Positions 1 through 6,050 of a DNA stretch of 11,422 bases are shown piece after piece; the stretch's first letter is position 1; every line of letters begins with the position of its first letter. The notes below the pieces were generated by a model, which was not told where the DNA came from, did no database searches, and was given only the letters and a program-made list of their open reading frames with translations. Made by a program: the position numbers and the translations under genes. The stretch comes from a bacterium (GTDB lineage: Bacteria; KSB1; UBA2214), in the NCBI GenBank assembly GCA_029560815.1, contig JAKQKF010000479.1:1-11422 (forward strand). Reading direction: 5' to 3'.

Positions 1-76
1 CGCCAGCCGCCGCAAACTGTTCCGGCGCACTATTAGGTAGCAACAAGAGGCCGCTTTTGCCGAAAGATTTTGCCAT
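1..76 (-). CDS. Possible start of a downstream ORF, cut by window edge
   Basis: A minus-strand ATG at 76-74 opens a frame that stays open to the window edge (25 codons). It starts MAKSFGKSG and continues LLLLPNSAPEQ. It lies just past the intrinsic terminator, where a new transcription unit or an attenuated gene could begin. No clear Shine-Dalgarno precedes the ATG: the upstream bases read GCTGCGGTGCC. I recognise no family, and the frame may be open by chance. On the plus strand two frames hit stops near positions 34-40, so the tail of a plus-strand gene is also possible. Only sequence to the left can decide. Confidence 0.2.
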   Translation of the reverse strand, partial: MAKSFGKSGLLLLPNSAPEQFAAAG

Positions 77-104
77 GGCACCGCAGCTGATCTTGCGGGG
101 TATT

Positions 105-144
105 AAAAAGCCCTGGCAAGACCCGAAAGGGAAAAACCAGGGCT
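105..144 (-). terminator. Intrinsic (rho-independent) terminator
   Basis: Read on the minus strand, AGCCCTGG (144-137) pairs perfectly with CCAGGGCT (116-109), and a run of T follows at once (109-105). The 20-nt apical region contains a smaller CCC-TTTC-GGG hairpin (131-122). On the plus strand the stem is not followed by T, so it works for leftward transcription. It most simply ends the hydrolase/small-protein transcript, about 110 bases after the stop at 257. It could instead be the attenuator of a gene starting near 76. Confidence 0.8.
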
Positions 145-166
145 AAGAGGTGCCGTTCTGCGAGCC

Positions 167-184
167 ACATCCCGGTACATCCCG
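167..184 (-). repeat. Short direct repeat CGGGATGT x2, 10-nt period
   Basis: On the minus strand CGGGATGT occurs at 184-177 and again at 174-167, with repeat starts exactly one helical turn apart. The repeats lie in the loop of a 7-bp stem formed by TTCTGCG (189-183) and CGCAGAA (162-156), just before the terminator. This could be a regulator site or an RNA structural element. The function is unknown. Confidence 0.45.
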
Positions 185-188
185 CAGA

Positions 189-216
189 AATATAGTAAAT
201 AATTAATTATTTACAA
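189..216 (-). promoter_or_regulatory. Candidate sigma-70-type promoter
   Basis: On the minus strand TTGTAA (216-211) and TATATT (194-189) are separated by 16 bases, giving 4/6 and 5/6 matches to the housekeeping -35 and -10 hexamers. The spacer is filled by an AT-rich palindrome. A start near 183 would produce a transcript of about 80 nt ending at the terminator at 105-144. The region is AT-rich, so chance matches are likely and the call is weak. Confidence 0.3.
195..214. repeat. Perfect 20-bp AT-rich palindrome
   Basis: Positions 195-214 read the same on both strands, starting GTAAATAATT on each. A related half (AGTAAATAAT, minus strand 9119-9110) lies upstream of the methyltransferase gene. 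An 8-bp inverted copy of ATAGTAAA (192-199) also occurs at 224-231 as TTTACTAT. The element could be a dimeric regulator site. Its position is unusual because it sits 3' of the small gene and overlaps a promoter-like sequence. Low sequence complexity tempers this. Confidence 0.6.
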
Positions 217-256
217 ACCTGTTTTTACTATTAACCCGGAGATCACCGGAACCTCC

Positions 257-475
257 TTAAAGTACGGAAAGCGCAAATGAGATAAAAGCAATGCCCAACG
301 CAACCAGGGCGATGATGAGCGATTTGGTCTCAACCGAGCGCAGTTCCTTGCGGCTGCGCTCTTCGAGAATCTGCTCCGCGAGTAGAAAATTATGATGGTT
401 GGGGGGATACTGGAGCTGAAAATCAAAAAGCTCCTGATCCCCCTTGCCGGCCAATTGATCATAGGTGTATTCCAT
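257..475 (-). CDS. Small protein with C-terminal membrane anchor, unknown function
   Basis: The product is 72 residues. The N-terminal ~50 residues are hydrophilic and charged (MEYTYDQLAGKGDQ, then a likely helical stretch LLAEQILEERSRKELRSVE). Residues 52-72 form one hydrophobic segment (SLIIALVALGIAFISFALSV) ending at the C terminus, giving a tail-anchored topology with most of the protein probably cytoplasmic. The start at 475 is preceded by AAGGA very close to the ATG, with GCAGG further upstream. An upstream in-frame extension to 721 is rejected because it overlaps the hydrolase gene out of frame and has arginine-rich shadow composition. The gene begins 40 bases after the hydrolase stop and is followed by the terminator at 105-144, so it is probably cotranscribed with the hydrolase. 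I do not recognise a family. Confidence 0.65.
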   Translation of the reverse strand: MEYTYDQLAGKGDQELFDFQLQYPPNHHNFLLAEQILEERSRKELRSVETKSLIIALVALGIAFISFALSVL

Positions 476-501
476 ATCCTTGCCTGCTGCTTTCCGCGAG
501 C

Positions 502-516
502 GGCGCCCCCGGCGCC
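502..516 (-). repeat. GGCGCC inverted repeat (GC hairpin)
   Basis: Two GGCGCC blocks (502-507 and 511-516) flank CCC and can form a 6-bp all-GC stem with a 3-nt loop, just at and after the hydrolase stop codon. No T-run follows in the direction of transcription, so it is not a classical terminator. It could slow ribosomes or protect the mRNA end between the hydrolase and the small gene. Confidence 0.4.
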
Positions 517-3500
517 TACCCGGCAAAATCCAAACCTTTAGGTACGGAGGGCGGCGTAGTGTCCGCGACCGTGCCATCCGCCTTTTTGACCAGCACCAGA
601 TACATTGAAGTCTTGCTGGTCCCTTCATTGCCGCCCAGTACCACCTCCCCCGCCGGAAAATCGCGGCGATAGAGATGGAGCGGGGAATCATCACTGGTGC
701 CGATCTCTGCGCCGGTATCACTCCAGCCGTCCAGCCAGGTCGGCCGGGTGCTGGCGCCGTTGTCGTAGGCGATCATCACCGTCACCGCCATGTTGGCCTT
801 GAAGGAGAGCCAGTGGGCGTCGCTGCGCTCCTTGTCGTCGTTTTCGGTCATGATCCAGGTGAAACCCTGACAGACGGCCGGGATGGTGGTCAGCTTGAAA
901 TCGCGGTCGGTGTAATAGGCGCTGTTGGCAGCGAGCTGGGCCAGCCGGTAGGTCGCCGGACTGAGTTCGTTGATCTGCAGGGTCGCCTCGAACTTGTAGT
1001 TGAGCGTCTGCGCCGCCATGGTATTGGCGACGCGGGCGCGGTCCTTGACCCCGGATACCTTGATGGTGTAGGCCTGCCCGGGGCTATGGGCGGCGGTGGT
1101 CAGGGTAACCTGGCTGCCCTCGCTGGAGAGAGTCGCGGCAGTGATCGCAACGGCCGGGGTGATGAGATAATTGGCAGCCGTCTGCGCCGAGGCGGCCTCA
1201 ACCTTTTCGTCGAAAGTGACGGTCAGCTGAGTACCCGAAGCGGTCGCCACCCCGGTCACTTTGGGCGCCTGATTGTCCCCCGTCGTGGAAACCGTGAGCT
1301 GGGCCGCGGAAGCGCTCTTGTTGCCGGCGTCATCCAGGGCATGGACCGTATAGGTGTGGCTGGAGGACTCTTCCAGACCCTGGTCCGTCCAGGTCGTCGC
1401 CGTGACTGTGGTCTGCACTGCGCCGTCGCGGCTGATGACGTAGCTGCTGGCGGCATCCCCGTCGGCGGCCGCTGCCGGAGCACTCCAGGAGAGGGTGATG
1501 CTGTACATGGTCCGGGCGGTGCTCTGCAGCGCCTGGGGGGCGTTGGGAGCGACATCATCGGAGCGCAGTCCGCTCCCGATGTGCAGGGCCCAGTCACCGC
1601 TGAAAGGCGGGGTGAAGCTCTGCTTCGCTCCACCGGTCACGGTTCCGGCGGACTGGCTGACCCCCGCACGGGGATCGAGCCACTCGACCGGCAGCGACCC
1701 GCTGACCTTGCTCAGGTCGATCGTCACCGCTCCGCCGCTGCGGCTGTAGGCCAGATATTCGGCCCCCGGCTTGGCCAAAAGCTGTCCGGCGCTGGTCCAT
1801 TCAGGATGAGGTTCCATCTCGGCGATCGGCAGCCGGTCCATCAGCTTGTTGAGAAAGGTGACCCAGCGCTGCTCCTCCGGCATGGCCGCGGGATCGTAGC
1901 CCCCCTTGTCCGGAGCATAGGTGGTGAAAAAGCCGTTGGTGTAATAGCCGCCCGAGGTGACGATCTCCCAGAGGCCGTGGCGGCTCTCGGCATTGTCTTC
2001 GTCCGGATACATATAGCGCGGCTCGCCGTTGACCACCGGCTTGCTGTGGACCCGGTCGCGCTGGATATCGCGCGCAAAATAGGGGGTCTGCTGCATCACC
2101 ACATCCATCCACGCCGAGGAGCCGAACTCGGCGCTGCTGGTGCGGCCGGTCGGATGAAGCGTGATGGGATGGTCGTAGGGATCGTACTTTTTGACCATCT
2201 GTCCCCAATCGGCGAACTCGCTGGTGGGACGGTTGTAATCATTGGGCATTTCATTGTACTCGCCGCAGAGCACCCAGATCACATTTTTGGACGAGAAGCG
2301 GGCGACGAGATAGCGGACATATTTCTCCCACTGATCCGGACTGAAATTGACATACTCCTGGGCCCAGGTGAAGAGAATGACCGGCACGATCCCCTTGCTG
2401 AGGGCATAGTCGATACGCTTGTCGATCCAGTGAAAATAGCCGGGATTGAGCTGATTGTAATCCTTGGCATCAGTATTCTCGACGAAGCAGGTGCCGCCCT
2501 CATTCTTCCAGAAACCAAGACCGTTGATGTAGCTGACCACGATCGACTGCATGGCGGTGTAGCCCTGCGCGGCGCGCAGATCGACGATCTCTTTCCAGCG
2601 GCCGTCATAGGGGAGCAGGGAGGTGAAACCGCGCCAGTTGGTGTCGCCCTTCCAGAGCCAGGGTGTGCCGTCGTCGTGCATGAAGGAGTAGGGCCGCACC
2701 GGATTGGGGCGGATAAAACCGCGGGAGGTGCCGGCGGTGCAGGTGAAAGTGCCGCTGCGGTTGAAAACGGCATTCGAACCGGTGATCTGGTAGCTCCACT
2801 GGCCGGTTTCGGTGGGGGCCATGCGCACCTTCCAGATATCCTCGCCGTCCCAAAAACCCTCGATCTCGATGGTTTTGGTCGGGCCCTTGAAGACCCCCTT
2901 GAGAGAGGCATCACGGTAGGGGCGGCTGCCCCCGGCACCCGGAGCCTTGATGGTCACCTCGAAGGGTTCGTAGCGGCCGACTGATGTGAGCTGTTCGCCG
3001 CGGGTAGTAAAGGTGGCGGTGTAAGGGGCCGAGAGAGTCAAACCGGACTTGTCTTTGGCGGTGGCCTCCACCCGGACCGTATAGGCGGTATTGGGCTGCA
3101 TCAGTGCGCTGTGTTCCAGCGCCAGGGCCGAACCGATCCACCGGAAAGAGCCGGTCACGGCCGGGGTGATGCTGAACGCCGCCTGGGTTGAACTCTCATC
3201 CATGGGCTCGCTGAAATAGACCAGAATGTCAGCGTCGGGGGCGACCGCACTGCTGCCCGCCGCCGGCTCGAGGCCGCTCACCTGCGGCCGGGTCTCATCC
3301 TTGTGGCGGTAAAACTTGAGGTCGGTGAAGGTAAGATCGTTCGGAGAGGCATAACCGCCGCTGCGGCTGTTGAGGCCCGAGCCAAGGCGCAGGCTGTGGT
3401 CGGGCGGGGCGTATTCGACTCCAAAGCTGGAATAGTCCCAATCCTTGATCAGCACGCCATCGAGGTACCAGAGCATGTGGCCGCTGCCCCAGACCAGACG

Positions 3501-4076
3501 GTGGTGATAGGTATGATCCTTCTGCCATTCAAAGGGGCCGACCATGGGATCCTCAAAGGCGTGCGGATCATCCTCATACCCGCCGTTGAAGGCGGCCACA
3601 TTGAGGCGCAGTTTCATCCTCTTCCATTTGTAGAGGTCGCCGGCGGTATAGCCGTAGATATGGACCACGGTCTTGTAGGGATTGTGCCACTGCACCGAGC
3701 CGTACCAGCTGCTGTCTTCGTCGCGATCGTACATCCCGAAGAGGGTATAGTGGACATTGTCGGAGCCGGGCACCGGCTTGCCATCGCGGTCGTAGCCGAT
3801 ATTGGGAAAGACCTCATTGGAGGCGTGGATGCCTTTCACCTTGAACTCGACCTCGCCGGCGGAGCAGCACGGAATTTTGTATTCGATGAAATCAAAGGCG
3901 GTCTGGGTGACCCAGCCGTCGGCGGTCAGCTTGCCGCCGCTTTGCGTCCCCTTGGTCGATCCCTTGAGGGAATCTTCGAGTTCCAGAACCTTGTTGACCG
4001 TCTGCGCTCCGGCTGCGAGCGCCCAGATCAGGGTGAACGAAACCAGGATGCCGGTCCATTTGCTGCGAAACGCCAT
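516..4076 (-). CDS. Secreted multidomain glycoside hydrolase, DUF4038/apiosidase-like
   Basis: The product is 1186 residues and predicted to be exported. Approximate order: Sec signal peptide 1-24 (cleavage after AGA); concanavalin-A/LamG-like beta-sandwich 33-257; Big_5/SbsA Ig-like domain 263-359; DUF5060 N-terminal beta domain 365-449; DUF4038 (beta/alpha)8 catalytic domain, as in GH140 apiosidases, 455-760; collagen-binding-like beta domain (PF12904 type) 765-835; fibronectin III 845-935; second SbsA Ig-like domain 937-1028; unassigned beta-rich domain 1030-1165; short tail. Candidate acid residues are E606 and E609 in CGEYNE and E685 in NGEPRY. GDTNW (477-481) fits the family's strand-1 region. 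The ATG at 4076 is chosen because GGAGG (4088-4084) sits 7 bases before it; the ATG at 4091 overlaps that site. Substrate is unknown; a pectin-like or self-made branched exopolysaccharide is plausible. A sigma-54 promoter lies upstream. The last residues look like the start of another FnIII domain. Confidence 0.85.
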   Translation of the reverse strand: MAFRSKWTGILVSFTLIWALAAGAQTVNKVLELEDSLKGSTKGTQSGGKLTADGWVTQTAFDFIEYKIPCCSAGEVEFKVKGIHASNEVFPNIGYDRDGKPVPGSDNVHYTLFGMYDRDEDSSWYGSVQWHNPYKTVVHIYGYTAGDLYKWKRMKLRLNVAAFNGGYEDDPHAFEDPMVGPFEWQKDHTYHHRLVWGSGHMLWYLDGVLIKDWDYSSFGVEYAPPDHSLRLGSGLNSRSGGYASPNDLTFTDLKFYRHKDETRPQVSGLEPAAGSSAVAPDADILVYFSEPMDESSTQAAFSITPAVTGSFRWIGSALALEHSALMQPNTAYTVRVEATAKDKSGLTLSAPYTATFTTRGEQLTSVGRYEPFEVTIKAPGAGGSRPYRDASLKGVFKGPTKTIEIEGFWDGEDIWKVRMAPTETGQWSYQITGSNAVFNRSGTFTCTAGTSRGFIRPNPVRPYSFMHDDGTPWLWKGDTNWRGFTSLLPYDGRWKEIVDLRAAQGYTAMQSIVVSYINGLGFWKNEGGTCFVENTDAKDYNQLNPGYFHWIDKRIDYALSKGIVPVILFTWAQEYVNFSPDQWEKYVRYLVARFSSKNVIWVLCGEYNEMPNDYNRPTSEFADWGQMVKKYDPYDHPITLHPTGRTSSAEFGSSAWMDVVMQQTPYFARDIQRDRVHSKPVVNGEPRYMYPDEDNAESRHGLWEIVTSGGYYTNGFFTTYAPDKGGYDPAAMPEEQRWVTFLNKLMDRLPIAEMEPHPEWTSAGQLLAKPGAEYLAYSRSGGAVTIDLSKVSGSLPVEWLDPRAGVSQSAGTVTGGAKQSFTPPFSGDWALHIGSGLRSDDVAPNAPQALQSTARTMYSITLSWSAPAAAADGDAASSYVISRDGAVQTTVTATTWTDQGLEESSSHTYTVHALDDAGNKSASAAQLTVSTTGDNQAPKVTGVATASGTQLTVTFDEKVEAASAQTAANYLITPAVAITAATLSSEGSQVTLTTAAHSPGQAYTIKVSGVKDRARVANTMAAQTLNYKFEATLQINELSPATYRLAQLAANSAYYTDRDFKLTTIPAVCQGFTWIMTENDDKERSDAHWLSFKANMAVTVMIAYDNGASTRPTWLDGWSDTGAEIGTSDDSPLHLYRRDFPAGEVVLGGNEGTSKTSMYLVLVKKADGTVADTTPPSVPKGLDFAG

Positions 4077-4083
4077 GATACTT

Positions 4084-4088
4084 CCTCC
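4084..4088 (-). promoter_or_regulatory. Ribosome binding site deciding hydrolase start
   Basis: GGAGG on the minus strand, 7 bases before the ATG at 4076-4074. The alternative in-frame ATG at 4091-4089 lies immediately upstream of this motif and has no comparable site. The start at 4076 also gives a compact signal peptide beginning MAFRSKW. Confidence 0.75.
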
Positions 4089-4151
4089 CATTCCACACCG
4101 GGGTGAATTGATGGTTATTCTGTCGCGAGTGATGTTTACAGAGGGAGGCTA

Positions 4152-4167
4152 TGCAAAAGGCGGGCCA
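4152..4167 (-). promoter_or_regulatory. Sigma-54 (RpoN) -24/-12 promoter
   Basis: The minus strand reads TGGCCCG-CCTT-TTGCA from 4167 to 4152. The consensus is TGGCACG-N4-TTGCW, so there is one mismatch (A to C at the fifth base) and the GG-to-GC spacing is exact. Transcription would begin about 12 bases past the GC, near 4141, leaving a 5' UTR of roughly 65 bases before the hydrolase ATG. The site lies in a 156-base intergenic gap that ends the upstream operon. A short inverted repeat (ATGAA-T-TTCAT, 4226-4236) lies about 60 bases upstream and might bind an activator, but that is speculative. Sigma-54 control implies an AAA+ enhancer-binding protein encoded elsewhere. Confidence 0.7.
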
Positions 4168-4232
4168 ATTTATATCTTGTTGTTTTTATTACCGCGAAAA
4201 TGAGGCAGGTTTCAAAATTGTAAGCATGAATT

Positions 4233-5996
4233 TCATAAGCGGACGTCTCCGGCATATTTTCGTGTCGCCACCACCTTGGCGGGGATGCCCAAAGCGACCG
4301 AATAGGGCGGGATATCTTTGGTCACCACCGCCGCGGCGCCGATGACCGAGCCGGTGCCGATGGTGACACCGTCGAGCACCATCACCCCGGCGCCGAGCCA
4401 GCAGTCATCCTCAATCACCACCCCTCCCTTGCTCTCGTAGCCCTGGCGCATGATCGGCACATCCAGGCGGTCGAACTTGTGCTGTGCCCCGCCGATATAG
4501 CAGTTGGCCGCCAGCAGCACATGCCGGCCGAATTTTATCTGCGTCGTCGTCCCCAGGCGGCAGTTGGCGCCGATGTTGCTGTAATCCCCGATCTCAATGG
4601 TGCCGTTGCGCGTCCCCAATACCGTACCGCGCCCGAGCAGCACCTCCTCGCCAAGGGTGATGCCGCTCTGCTCGTCCCCCTGCGCCGAGAGCGAACAGTA
4701 CTCCTCGATGACGCAGCGCTTGCCGACGCCGATTTTGTGGGGATGGCGCAGGGTGACGTTGCGGCTCCAGACCGCCCCCTTGCCCTGCCGGCGCAGGATC
4801 GCCGGCAGAAAGAGCTGGCGCAGACCGTAGCCGATCATCCCCGGCAGGGGCATGCAGAAGAGGGTGATCAATTCATATTTGCAGAGGCGCCACAGCCTGA
4901 GCGGGCCGATGACGATGTCGGCGTATTTGTGCAGGGGCGATTTCCTGCGCCGCATGACGTCCTCAAAGCCGCTGTAGTACTTGACCTCGCCGGCCACATC
5001 CCCGGCGCCGATCTCGCGCTCCGGATCCTGCCCCATTTTTACCTCCTGATTGATGCGAATGCCCAGAGATGAGTAGTAGAGGCCGCCCAGAATCCCGGTC
5101 GCCAGGGCCTTGACGCGCATGAGCAGGGCCACCGACAGGCCCACCGCACCGGTCAGCCCCATGCGGTCAAAGGTGAAAAAGTAGGCCCACTCCGCCAGCC
5201 CGATCCCGCCGATCGAAACAGGCAGCATCATGATCACCATCACGATCGGGGTGATGATCAGGGCGTCCATGAAGGAGAGGGGGGAGCGGAAGGCGAGGGC
5301 GCTGACCCAGACATTGACCACGGCAGCCAGATAAAAAACGAAAGAGTTGATCATGGAAAAGAGGATGGCACTGCGGTGACCGCGGATGGAGAGGATCGCC
5401 TCCTGAAATTTTTTCAGCTTGACGATGAGTTTGCGCAGGATCCCGGCCGGAGCCTTGCGCTCGAGCCAGGAGAGATAGCGCTCGTTGAAGACGATCACCA
5501 GCAGGGCGAGGTAGCCGGCGACCGAGACCGCCATCGCCAGTGCCAGCCAGGCATCCCAGAGGTCGCGCAGGGCGGCAAAAAAGGCGGCCACCGCCACCAG
5601 GATGAGGGCGGTCAGGCCGGTGAAGCGCTCGATAAAGACCGAAGCGTAGGCCTTGGCGCTCTCCCCCGTCGATTTGCCCAGGGCCCAGGCGCGCACCACA
5701 TCCCCCCCGACGTTGGTCGGCAGCACCGTATTGAAAAAATAGCCCACCATGTAGAGCCAGAAGAGACGCCAGCCCGAGACGGCGATCCCCTGAGCGCGCA
5801 GGATGACCTGCCACTTCCAGGAACTGAGCCAGATCAGAACGGGGGTGAGGGCGATGGAGAGGCCGAAATAAAACCAGTCCACACGGCTGATCGTCTGCCA
5901 CAGTTTGCCAAGATCGACCTTGTACAGGACCCAGGCGATCAGGGCAATGCTGATCAGCCAGCGCAGCAGAACGGAGAGTGATTTCTTGGCGGACAT
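4233..5996 (-). CDS. Flippase-like membrane domain fused to O-acyltransferase
   Basis: The 587-residue product has two parts. Residues 1-317 are a polytopic membrane domain of the LPG_synthase_TM/UPF0104 (AglD/YbhN-like) family. Its marks are NTVLPTNVGGDVVR (89-102), ERFTG (123-127), PVSIGGIGLAE (259-269) and about eight hydrophobic segments. Members are implicated in lipid or lipid-linked-sugar transfer across membranes. Residues 321-587 are a left-handed beta-helix acyltransferase with hexapeptide repeats (about 415-575). The C-terminal signature runs from WLGAGVMVLDGVTIG to GIPAKVV, and H506 is a candidate catalytic histidine; it probably O-acetylates a sugar. Each half is about full length for its family, and the junction holds a strong internal ribosome binding site and ATG. 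The start at 5996 has only a weak GAGAG upstream. It follows the pyruvyl transferase gene by 54 bases containing a hairpin. The fusion could be genuine or a product of a lost or misread stop. Confidence 0.85.
   Translation of the reverse strand: MSAKKSLSVLLRWLISIALIAWVLYKVDLGKLWQTISRVDWFYFGLSIALTPVLIWLSSWKWQVILRAQGIAVSGWRLFWLYMVGYFFNTVLPTNVGGDVVRAWALGKSTGESAKAYASVFIERFTGLTALILVAVAAFFAALRDLWDAWLALAMAVSVAGYLALLVIVFNERYLSWLERKAPAGILRKLIVKLKKFQEAILSIRGHRSAILFSMINSFVFYLAAVVNVWVSALAFRSPLSFMDALIITPIVMVIMMLPVSIGGIGLAEWAYFFTFDRMGLTGAVGLSVALLMRVKALATGILGGLYYSSLGIRINQEVKMGQDPEREIGAGDVAGEVKYYSGFEDVMRRRKSPLHKYADIVIGPLRLWRLCKYELITLFCMPLPGMIGYGLRQLFLPAILRRQGKGAVWSRNVTLRHPHKIGVGKRCVIEEYCSLSAQGDEQSGITLGEEVLLGRGTVLGTRNGTIEIGDYSNIGANCRLGTTTQIKFGRHVLLAANCYIGGAQHKFDRLDVPIMRQGYESKGGVVIEDDCWLGAGVMVLDGVTIGTGSVIGAAAVVTKDIPPYSVALGIPAKVVATRKYAGDVRL
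5034..5047 (-). promoter_or_regulatory. Internal in-frame ribosome binding site and ATG at domain junction
   Basis: On the minus strand AGGAGGT (5047-5041), then AAAA, then ATG (5036-5034). This is a perfect anti-16S match at ideal spacing, far stronger than the site at the gene's own start. The ATG is codon 321, in frame, exactly where the membrane domain ends. It would yield a free 267-residue acyltransferase (4233-5036). A TAA lies one frame off at GGTAAAA, so a single indel upstream would separate the two genes with the stop just before the start. Confidence 0.7.
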
Positions 5997-6018
5997 GATC
6001 GATGGGCTCTCTCAAGAG

Positions 6019-6041
6019 GGCGCCCGGAGAGACCGGGCGCC
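6019..6041 (-). repeat. Perfect 9-bp GC-rich hairpin between genes
   Basis: GGCGCCCGG (6019-6027) and CCGGGCGCC (6033-6041) are exact inverted repeats around a 5-base loop (AGAGA), 9 bases after the stop of the pyruvyl transferase gene. Leftward RNA continues CCTCTTGAGAG, so there is no proper U-tract. It is more likely an mRNA-stabilising or partial-termination hairpin lowering expression of the downstream fusion gene than a full terminator. Confidence 0.6.
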
Positions 6042-6050
6042 AGGCAAGGG

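Noticed and set aside
1..144. Plus-strand coding tail at the left edge
   Set aside because: Two frames stop by about position 40, and the third stays open to about 143 but without motifs. Nothing separates it from chance.
149..174. tRNA-like 5' end (CGGGATGTGGCTC, minus strand)
   Set aside because: It resembles the start of a proline tRNA, but no D-arm, anticodon arm or T-arm follows and the terminator begins within 30 bases.
476..721. N-terminal extension of the small membrane protein to 721
   Set aside because: The extension overlaps the hydrolase coding region out of frame and is rich in Arg/Pro, typical of a shadow frame.
675..2984. A 769-codon open frame on the plus strand opposite the hydrolase gene
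   Set aside because: It is antisense to a gene with clear domains and signal peptide. Its product is a Gly/Val/Ala/Arg/Asp-rich string without family motifs. GC-rich third positions produce such open antisense frames.
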